A stretch of DNA of 7,027 nt from Bacteroidia bacterium (lineage in GTDB: Bacteria; Bacteroidota; Bacteroidia; Bacteroidales; GCA-2748055), in assembly GCA_030596245.1 (NCBI GenBank), contig JAUVKN010000230.1:1-7027 (forward strand), read 5' to 3'. Positions 1 through 4,763 of the stretch are shown here, piece after piece. Position numbers and translations under genes: made by a program. Each line of letters starts with the position of its first letter. Position 1 is the first letter of the stretch. Below the pieces are notes generated by a model. It searched no databases, had not been told where the DNA came from, and saw nothing but the letters and a program-made list of their open reading frames with translations.

Positions 1-164
1 GAGTAGATTAAAATAATCGAATTTCTCTTTGGGTAAAACAAGCTGGTTCAGTTCTATGTATTGATCGTTATTGAATGATATTATTCTGTTCTTGGTAAAA
101 AGTACTAAGATCTATTTTCTTTCACTTCTCCACATGAATATTAATTGATCCCATAAAAGACAAA

Positions 165-188
165 ACCCAACCGGAAAACCGATCGGGT
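165..188 (-). terminator. Strong rho-independent terminator after a tRNA-Val fragment
   Basis: Read leftward, ACCCGATCGG pairs with CCGGTTGGGT over ten positions (two G-T wobbles) around a TTTT loop and is followed by a T-rich run, TTTGTCTTTTAT. It lies just past the copied tRNA 3' end at 200-213, as a tRNA terminator would. This suggests a second tRNA gene once ended here. Confidence 0.75.
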
Positions 189-199
189 GGATTTTGCTG

Positions 200-213
200 T
201 GGGAACTACTGGA
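200..213 (-). pseudogene. 3'-terminal fragment of tRNA-Val
   Basis: These 14 bases are identical to the last 14 bases (with discriminator A) of the intact tRNA-Val at 436-510. Identity extends two bases into the trailer, so 198-213 equals 434-449. The part of the tRNA body that should lie to its right is absent and replaced by unrelated sequence. It is followed leftward by its own terminator. It may be a relic of a tandem tRNA-Val duplicate destroyed by a rearrangement, or one arm of an attachment-type duplication left by an integrated element. The intact trailer and terminator beside it favour the first. Confidence 0.6.
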
Positions 214-278
214 CTACTCAAACTTTGGTGCTCGCTAACGCTCGGATTACTCAACTGCTAAGGCGGTTTCGTGATCCA

Positions 279-287
279 GGGGGGGGG
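279..287. repeat. G9 homopolymer tract
   Basis: Nine consecutive G residues stand in otherwise AT-rich noncoding DNA. Such a tract is prone to slippage and to sequencing error. No open frame spans it, so a contingency-locus role is not supported. Confidence 0.8.
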
Positions 288-293
288 AGAACT

Positions 294-310
294 ACAACAA
301 AACAGAAGCC
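294..310. repeat. Inverted copy of the tRNA-Val trailer
   Basis: The 17-mer acaacaaaacagaagcc at 294-310 is the exact reverse complement of 418-434, which is the trailer and first terminator arm of the tRNA-Val gene. Around it, aaaacag (299-305) and ctgtttt (310-316) form a separate 7-bp hairpin with loop aagc. The inverted pair with about 107 bp between arms indicates local duplication and inversion. Confidence 0.7.
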
Positions 311-395
311 TGTTTTTCGCTAACGCTCAAAACAATATTGTATTTCCATCGCATCCTTACATGAACAAGTTCATGACGGATTCTCTGAAAACACA

Positions 396-422
396 AAGCC
401 CGATCACTACGTGACCGGGCTT
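396..422 (-). terminator. Terminator of tRNA-Val
   Basis: The arms aagcccg (396-402) and cgggctt (416-422) pair perfectly. The inner tcac/gtga pairs extend the stem after one mismatch, leaving a small loop. On the leftward strand the hairpin is followed by TGTGTTTTC. It begins about 14 nt past the tRNA 3' end, which is normal for a tRNA transcript. Confidence 0.75.
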
Positions 423-435
423 CTGTTTTGTTGTG

Positions 436-510
436 TGGGAACTACTGGAGTCGAACCAGTGACCCCCTGCTTGTAAGGCAGGTGCTCTGAACCAGCTGAG
501 CTAAGCTCCC
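436..510 (-). tRNA. tRNA-Val (anticodon UAC)
   Basis: The leftward strand folds into a complete 75-nt cloverleaf. The acceptor GGGAGCT pairs with AGTTCCC (one G-T), followed by discriminator A. The D-stem is GCTC/GAGC with an AGCTGGTTCA loop. The anticodon stem CCTGC/GCAGG holds the loop CTTACAA, giving anticodon UAC (complement of 473-475), which reads valine GUA-type codons. The variable loop is GGGTC, and the T-arm ACTGG/CCAGT has the loop TTCGACT. CCA is not encoded, so it must be added after transcription. It has its own promoter on the right and a terminator on the left, so it appears to be a single-gene transcript. A 3' fragment of the same gene lies 220 bp downstream. Confidence 0.96.
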
Positions 511-521
511 AATTGCGGCTG

Positions 522-552
522 CAAATATAGATGATCTCTTTGAAATCACAAA
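522..552 (-). promoter_or_regulatory. Bacteroidota-type promoter of tRNA-Val
   Basis: Read leftward, TTTG (complement of 549-552) is followed after 19 nt by TATATTTG (complement of 522-529). This matches the phylum's primary-sigma consensus TTTG-N19/21-TAnnTTTG exactly. The -7 box ends 11 bp before the mature tRNA 5' end. The -33 box is half of a small inverted repeat ctttg-aaatca-caaag at 538-553. Confidence 0.7.
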
Positions 553-605
553 GAAGAAGTGGTTTTTTTGTATATTTCAATCTCCTAAAACTAAAATCAG
601 GTAAT

Positions 606-2321
606 ATGCCCAGTGTCAGATTGACTTCCAGGAGGATACGACTTTCAACTGCCGTGTTCCTGATGGTTTTCCTTGTCTCCGGGTGCATCGATAAAAAGGA
701 GGAAACGGATGAGGAACCCCAGGTAAATGTTGTGATCGACTCCACCTACCATGCAATGAATCCCATGGACCTGGAATTTGATTCGCTGGAACTGGTTATG
801 ATCGATTCCGGCATGGCCGATCTTATGGTTGCCTACAGGGAGATCAGGGCCTACACGCTTCCCAATACCACACCTTCGGCCCTGCAGTTTAATCCCCTGC
901 CCTACGGATTTCGGTTACCCGAATCTACTCCAAAGATTCAGTGGGAGATTCCCAAAGACATCTCAAAGCCCACCTGGGAGGCCGAACTGGCCTTTATGTC
1001 CATTCCAGAGCTGGCCTCCCTGATTCGTGCCGGAGAGATCTCATGCCTGGCACTGACCGAGTTTTACCTGAATCGGTTGAAGAAGCATGACCCACAGCTT
1101 CACTGTGTGGTATCGCTTACCGAGGAGTATGCCATTGAGCAGGCCAGGAAAATGGATGGTGAGCTGGCCTCTGGAAATGACAGGGGTATCCTGCATGGCA
1201 TCCCTTATGGGGCCAAGGATCTCTTCTCATTTCCCGGGTACCCCACAACCTGGGGAGCCGGGGCCTTCAGGGAGCAGATAATCGATGAAACAGCCGGAAT
1301 CATTACCAAATTGGAAGATGCCGGTGCCATCCTGGTGGCCAAGACCACCATGGGAGCCCTGGCCATGGGTGATGTGTGGTTTGCCGACACCACCAGGAAT
1401 CCATGGAACCTGGAGCAGGGATCCAGTGGCTCATCAGCGGGATCGGCATCTGCTACTGCCGCCGGATTGCTCCCCTTTGCCATTGGTACCGAGACCTGGG
1501 GTTCTATTGTCTCCCCATCCACCCGTTGCGGCACGACTGGACTTCGGCCCACATATGGGAGGGTCACCCGCTCAGGTGCCATGGCCCTCAGCTGGAGCAT
1601 GGACAAGGTAGGTCCCATCTGCAGAAGCGCAGCTGAGTGTGCCATCGTTTTTGATGCCATCCGGGGATTGGATCCAGATGACAAAACCCTGATTGATGCA
1701 GGTTTTTCCTTTCCCGGAAATATTGATCTTTCTGAGATGCGGATCGGCTATATTAAAACCGCTTTTGATAAGGATTACAAAGAGTCAGACTTTGATAATA
1801 AGACACTTCAGGCACTAAGGAGACTGGGGGCTGAATTGGTTCCGGTGGAACTGGATAGTGATGAGCTCCCCATCTTTGCCATGTCGATCATCCTGGAAGC
1901 AGAAGCAGCAGCAGCTTTTGATGAGCTAACGCGCTCCAACCGCGATACCCTGCTGATACGGCAACATCGCTTTGCCTGGCCAAATTTATTCAGAACAGCC
2001 AGGTACATTACTGCTGTTGAGTACATTCAGGCCAACCGCATCAGACACGATCTGATTGAGGATTATCATAAGAAGATGCAGGATTTCGATGTGGTGATAA
2101 CTCCCTCTTTTCAGGGAAGCGATCAATTGCTGGCCAGCAATCTGACCGGACATCCGGTGGTGGTGGTCCCAAATGGCTTCAAAGAAAATGGTTCTCCCAC
2201 CAGCATCAGTTTCCTGGGAAACCTGTTTGATGAAGGAACCATTCTTGCTGTGGCTGCAGCCTATCAGGAGGCTACAGGATTCCATAAAAAACATCCGGAA
2301 TTATTCTATAGGCTGGATTAG
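606..2321 (+). CDS. Amidase-signature family lipoprotein (secreted amidase)
   Basis: This 571-residue protein should hydrolyse or transfer a carboxamide using a Ser-cisSer-Lys triad; the substrate cannot be predicted. The frame opens at 531, but the ATG at 606 is chosen because it gives a clean lipoprotein signal: basic MPSVRLTSRRIR, a hydrophobic stretch, then V-S-G-C with lipidation at Cys27. The residues after Cys (IDKKEETDEE) resemble Bacteroidota surface-export signals, so it may face outward; this is inference. After a linker of about 90 residues the AS domain runs from about 130 to the end. It contains the Lys motif PYGAKD (Lys204), the glycine/serine loop GSSGSSAG (cis-Ser likely Ser276) and the nucleophile motif GTETWGS (Ser300). 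Spacings of 24 (Ser-Ser) and 96 (Lys-Ser) agree with the family. Trp298 replaces the usual first Gly of GGS. It is convergent with the HvfA-type cluster and overlaps its last gene by 4 bp. It is probably not part of that system. Confidence 0.88.
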   Translation: MPSVRLTSRRIRLSTAVFLMVFLVSGCIDKKEETDEEPQVNVVIDSTYHAMNPMDLEFDSLELVMIDSGMADLMVAYREIRAYTLPNTTPSALQFNPLPYGFRLPESTPKIQWEIPKDISKPTWEAELAFMSIPELASLIRAGEISCLALTEFYLNRLKKHDPQLHCVVSLTEEYAIEQARKMDGELASGNDRGILHGIPYGAKDLFSFPGYPTTWGAGAFREQIIDETAGIITKLEDAGAILVAKTTMGALAMGDVWFADTTRNPWNLEQGSSGSSAGSASATAAGLLPFAIGTETWGSIVSPSTRCGTTGLRPTYGRVTRSGAMALSWSMDKVGPICRSAAECAIVFDAIRGLDPDDKTLIDAGFSFPGNIDLSEMRIGYIKTAFDKDYKESDFDNKTLQALRRLGAELVPVELDSDELPIFAMSIILEAEAAAAFDELTRSNRDTLLIRQHRFAWPNLFRTARYITAVEYIQANRIRHDLIEDYHKKMQDFDVVITPSFQGSDQLLASNLTGHPVVVVPNGFKENGSPTSISFLGNLFDEGTILAVAAAYQEATGFHKKHPELFYRLD

Positions 2322-2752
2322 CCAGATTTGTTACCAATCAGGGAATCCACACTCTGTTTTCCCGATCCGTATACCACAAGAGCGAATAGCATCAGGAAGT
2401 AGTAAAGCGGAATTTCAAATCCATTGTCGCCTGCAGCAAATCCATTGGATATATGCACCGTAAATGTGGCTATGACCATAATAAACATCATGGGCAAGGC
2501 AATCACACGGGTACCCAGACCAAGGGTAATCAGTATAACACCGAGCACTTCCGTTACCATGGCAAGAAATGCGCTCACACCGGGTAATGGATAATTCATA
2601 CTACCGAACCATTCGGCAATACCACTCAGGTTTTGAATCTTCATCATGGCTGGCTCATAAAATCCATAAGCCAGGATCAATCGGAACAGCAGCAGCGGAA
2701 TGTCACGCAGCTTTCCTGTTCCTTCTACAAATTTGTTGTACAAGGTTTTCAT
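2318..2752 (-). CDS. DoxX family membrane protein
   Basis: This 144-residue protein has four predicted membrane helices, roughly residues 18-37, 58-79, 83-101 and 113-130. The layout is DoxX-like: an early F-R-L-x-L-A-Y-G-F-x-E-P-A-M-x-K segment and a second helix with TEVLGVILITLG. DoxX proteins are small quinone-pool-associated or otherwise poorly defined inner-membrane proteins. They recur as the last gene of HvfABC-type clusters (HvfD position), where the role is unproven. It lies 18 bp after the HvfC-like gene on the same strand, so it is very likely cotranscribed. Its TAA (complement of 2318-2320) interlocks with the TAG of the convergent amidase at 2319-2321. The ATG at 2752 gives the normal family length. 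The family call is firm; the function in the peptide pathway is inference. Confidence 0.85.
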   Translation of the reverse strand: MKTLYNKFVEGTGKLRDIPLLLFRLILAYGFYEPAMMKIQNLSGIAEWFGSMNYPLPGVSAFLAMVTEVLGVILITLGLGTRVIALPMMFIMVIATFTVHISNGFAAGDNGFEIPLYYFLMLFALVVYGSGKQSVDSLIGNKSG

Positions 2753-2770
2753 TTTCAGTATGTTATTTGA

Positions 2771-3526
2771 TTAATTTTTTAAGAATCCGAGGATCAGTTT
2801 CTTTTTCATCAGATCCCCGATAAATTTCTCCAGCGCATCATCAAGGTACTTCCCGCTTTCTATTCCGGATACACTGGCAATATCTCCTTTCAGTTCGTTC
2901 AGGGGCACCCCGTCTTCCACCAGACGGGTAAAAATATAAGTATTCAATACGGAGAGGTTCAGGAATTGTACATAACCTGTTTCCGGTGATCTGAAGATGA
3001 GCACAAAATAGTCACCTTTAAGATCCGTAGCCTCCTTAACAGCATGCAGATGGACCGGGTATTCAAGTCTGATAATCTCATATTCGGGATTGATAGCCAG
3101 CCGGTCATTAAAGATATTCCCATGCTTCCTAAAATCGGGATAAGGCCTGTCAGGCATGGTATGTACCTCTATTTCGAGCCACTCAAAATAGAGCAGATCT
3201 TCCAGGTAAGGTTTCCGGATCCTTGAACCTGTTTCCTGACTCGCGTGGTACCGGTAGAACTCAAATGGCAATTTCCAGATCTGGGGTGTCTGCGGAATTC
3301 CACTGGAGAAAAAATCCTGCACCAGCAGATCCCAATGTTCTTCTCCCAGGGCAGCAAGGGTAATGGGATATGCCGAATCCATGGTATCCCTTACCACATT
3401 GTAAACCAGGCGTCTGTAATGATGTACCCGTCCCGGGGTCACTCCCGGAATTTCGGTATCCTCTCCGGTCCGGCAATATTCGCCGAGCAGGTCCTGGATT
3501 CTTGCTGTATCTTCATGCAGTTTCAT
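2771..3526 (-). CDS. hvfC: HvfC/BufC-type partner of the MNIO maturase (DUF2063)
   Basis: This 251-residue cytoplasmic protein has the two-part layout of the DUF2063/HvfC family. The N-terminal helical domain (about 1-95) carries HHYRRLVYN (35-43) and SAYPITLAALGEEHW (51-65), which correspond to the family's YR-N and AYP-GE-F landmarks. PYLEDLLYFEW (106-116) follows, then a mixed C-terminal domain to about 210 and a helical tail. Proteins of this kind bind the precursor leader and pair with the MNIO enzyme, as MbnC does with MbnB. The family was once called a putative DNA-binding domain, but next to an MNIO gene a chaperone/partner role is the better reading. It starts 11 bp after the MNIO stop codon, with AAAGAGA upstream of the ATG as a possible ribosome site. 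No membrane segment or signal peptide is visible. The precursor-binding role here is inferred from context. Confidence 0.85.
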   Translation of the reverse strand: MKLHEDTARIQDLLGEYCRTGEDTEIPGVTPGRVHHYRRLVYNVVRDTMDSAYPITLAALGEEHWDLLVQDFFSSGIPQTPQIWKLPFEFYRYHASQETGSRIRKPYLEDLLYFEWLEIEVHTMPDRPYPDFRKHGNIFNDRLAINPEYEIIRLEYPVHLHAVKEATDLKGDYFVLIFRSPETGYVQFLNLSVLNTYIFTRLVEDGVPLNELKGDIASVSGIESGKYLDDALEKFIGDLMKKKLILGFLKN

Positions 3527-3537
3527 ATGATATCTCT

Positions 3538-4446
3538 TTATTTAGTGGTCACATGAACCCCGGAGGGCTCAGCGGAGCTAACCCCGGAGGGCTCAGCGGA
3601 GCTAATCTTCCCAGTGGAAGATTCATAGCTCACCTTCCAATGTTTCTTTATAATGCTTTTCAGATGGGCCAGCTCAGACTGTAACTGATCAAGCTCATCG
3701 AAATTGTAATCCCTCTCCAGCAATACAGGCACAGGGTCCATCCTCTGAATGGTCCATTCAAACAGATCATACACAGGATCGATGATGGGCTGACCATGGG
3801 TGTCAATGATCAAATCGGGCTCCACCTGCTCATGTCCGGCCATGTGGATATACTCCACCTTGTCAAGCGGAAGTTTACCGATATACTCTTTTGCATCATA
3901 CTTGTGATTAAATGCATTGACATATACGTTGTTCACATCCAACAGCAGTTTGCAATCGGCTCTCTCCACAATCTCACTAATAAATTCAATTTCTGTCATC
4001 TCAGCCGCCACAGGAGTATAGTAGGAGACATTTTCAATGGCCAGGGGCCTCTCCAGAGTTTCCTGAACGCGTTTGATCCGGTCCACCACATGGTCTACCG
4101 CATCCCTCCTGAAAGGGATGGGTAGCAGATCATAGAGGTGTGCATTCTGACTTTTGGTATAGCTCAGGTGTTCTGAAAAGATCCTGACATTGTTTTCATC
4201 CAGAAAAGATTTCAAATCCCTGATGAAATTCCAGTCCAGCTCCTCAGCACTCCCAATTGAAAGGGACAAACCGTGACAGGTTATCGGGTATTTTTCAACC
4301 GCTGCTTTCCTGATCCGGTTCCACTGTCCACCGATTCCCATCCAGTTTTCCGGAACAATCTCCAGAAAATCCGGTGAAAGCTCTTTGCTTTTAAGGATCA
4401 CATCTGCGATATCCCGCCTTAATCCTATGCCTACCTTGCCTTCCAT
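3538..4446 (-). CDS. hvfB: MNIO-type RiPP maturase (DUF692 family, HvfB-like)
   Basis: This 302-residue protein is a multinuclear non-heme iron oxidative enzyme with a TIM-barrel fold. Relatives use two or three irons and O2 to convert peptide cysteines into oxazolone/thioamide or thiooxazole groups. Family landmarks in order: GIGLRRD (6-12), LEIVPENW (28-35), HGLSLSIGS (58-66), SEHLSY (91-96), ENVSYY (138-143), DVNNVYVN (170-177), HMAGH (201-205), DTHG (215-218) and LLERD (242-246). The likely metal ligands among them (His58, Glu92/His93, Glu138, Asp170, His201, His205, His217, Glu244) are all present, so the enzyme looks intact. The barrel ends near residue 275. The last ~27 residues are a low-complexity tail containing SSAEPSGV twice, encoded by a perfect 24-bp tandem repeat. 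HvfA is its presumed substrate and HvfC its partner. The tail is dispensable-looking; this is inference. Confidence 0.92.
   Translation of the reverse strand: MEGKVGIGLRRDIADVILKSKELSPDFLEIVPENWMGIGGQWNRIRKAAVEKYPITCHGLSLSIGSAEELDWNFIRDLKSFLDENNVRIFSEHLSYTKSQNAHLYDLLPIPFRRDAVDHVVDRIKRVQETLERPLAIENVSYYTPVAAEMTEIEFISEIVERADCKLLLDVNNVYVNAFNHKYDAKEYIGKLPLDKVEYIHMAGHEQVEPDLIIDTHGQPIIDPVYDLFEWTIQRMDPVPVLLERDYNFDELDQLQSELAHLKSIIKKHWKVSYESSTGKISSAEPSGVSSAEPSGVHVTTK
3556..3603. repeat. Perfect 24-bp tandem repeat inside the MNIO 3' end
   Basis: Two identical 24-bp units (3556-3579 and 3580-3603) each start aaccccggagg and end with gctcagcggagct. Because 24 is a multiple of three, each unit adds eight residues (SSAEPSGV) without changing frame. 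Each unit contains a small gctc-agcg-gagc hairpin and is GC-rich compared with its surroundings, which suggests a repetitive element that was captured by the coding sequence. Confidence 0.9.
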
Positions 4447-4450
4447 TGTG

Positions 4451-4506
4451 TTTGTTTCTGTTTGATTGGGTTTGATTATGTTTGATTATGTTTGATTATG
4501 TTTGAT
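4451..4506. repeat. 10-bp tandem repeat in the maturase leader
   Basis: The unit tttgattatg occurs three times exactly (4471-4500), flanked by degenerate units tttgtttctg (4451), tttgattggg (4461) and the start tttgat (4501), giving about 5.6 copies. It ends 4 bp before the maturase start codon. In the leftward mRNA it reads as repeated CATAATCAAA, A-rich sequence immediately upstream of the ATG. Slippage could alter leader length in 10-nt steps. Confidence 0.9.
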
Positions 4507-4648
4507 ATTTCAAACCTAAAGGAATTCCAAACGCCACTGAAATTAGTTACACTGAGCTCGCAAGCTCGGTTCTTTACTTCGTAAATATTTATAGGTGGCT
4601 TATTGTAAATCCCTAAGGTTTGAATATGCCGAATTTAGGAAGAAGAGC

Positions 4649-4665
4649 CCCGCTTCTTTAGCGGG
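4649..4665 (-). terminator. Weak terminator or processing hairpin after the precursor gene
   Basis: Read leftward, CCCGC (complement of 4661-4665) pairs with GCGGG (complement of 4649-4653) around a 7-nt loop TAAAGAA. It is followed by GCTCTTCTTCC, which is pyrimidine-rich but not a clean T-run. It lies about 100 bp past the precursor stop and about 200 bp before the maturase start. Partial termination would favour precursor over enzyme transcripts; this is inference. Confidence 0.5.
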
Positions 4666-4683
4666 ACCCTTGTCCAGATCAGA

Positions 4684-4746
4684 TCAACCACATTTACCTT
4701 CACCACAATTGGCTTCCTTTGACTTACTCTCTGATCTGGTGTGCTT
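4684..4746 (-). pseudogene. Orphan copy of the precursor C-terminal tail
   Basis: Read leftward, this 21-codon stretch encodes a peptide ending ESKSKEANCGEGKCG and then TGA. It closely matches the real precursor C-terminus (ETKSKEAKCGEGKCG). It is in a different frame from the precursor, is preceded by an in-frame TAA (complement of 4747-4749), and has no ATG, GTG or TTG codon. A single frameshift cannot reach it because the precursor frame stops first at 4764. It is therefore best read as a decayed terminal repeat from a once longer precursor, or a failed tandem duplication. Confidence 0.7.
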
Positions 4747-4763
4747 TTAACGGTAATATTGAA

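Larger units (their letters stand above)
1..435. other. Noncoding region left of tRNA-Val
   Basis: No convincing complete gene is visible here. From left to right it holds an AT-rich stretch with a short leftward open frame without a normal start codon (1-111), a strong leftward terminator (165-188), a 14-nt copy of the tRNA-Val 3' end (200-213), two copies of the 12-mer tcgctaacgctc (232-243 and 317-328), a G9 tract (279-287), an inverted copy of the tRNA trailer (294-310), a short inverted repeat atgaac-aa-gttcat (361-374) and the tRNA-Val terminator (396-422). The mixture suggests repeated rearrangement next to a tRNA gene. Confidence 0.7.
4447..4763. other. Long spacer between precursor and maturase genes
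   Basis: The 317-bp gap is unusually long for this otherwise tight operon. Read leftward it holds an orphan E-x-K-C-G tail (4746-4684), a GC hairpin that looks like a weak terminator (4665-4649), a weakly inverted pair caaacct / aggtttg about 100 bp apart (4505-4522 and 4611-4627), two perfect small hairpins (tttac-ttc-gtaaa at 4573-4585; gagct-cgca-agctc at 4554-4567) and a 10-bp tandem repeat just before the maturase ATG. No further coding frame is supported. Confidence 0.7.

Noticed and set aside
571..578. TATATTTC as -7 box of an amidase promoter
   Set aside because: It has one mismatch to TAnnTTTG and the only TTTG upstream is 28 nt away, too far for the expected 19-21 nt. The amidase promoter remains unidentified.
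531..605. Upstream extension of the amidase frame to the ATG at 531
   Set aside because: It would place 25 residues before a clean lipoprotein signal peptide and would overlap the tRNA-Val promoter. The ATG at 606 gives a proper lipobox.
4546..4551. TGTAAC on the leftward strand as a second ECF promoter before the maturase
   Set aside because: No CGTC-like box lies 15-17 nt downstream; the nearest CGTT is only 12 nt away.
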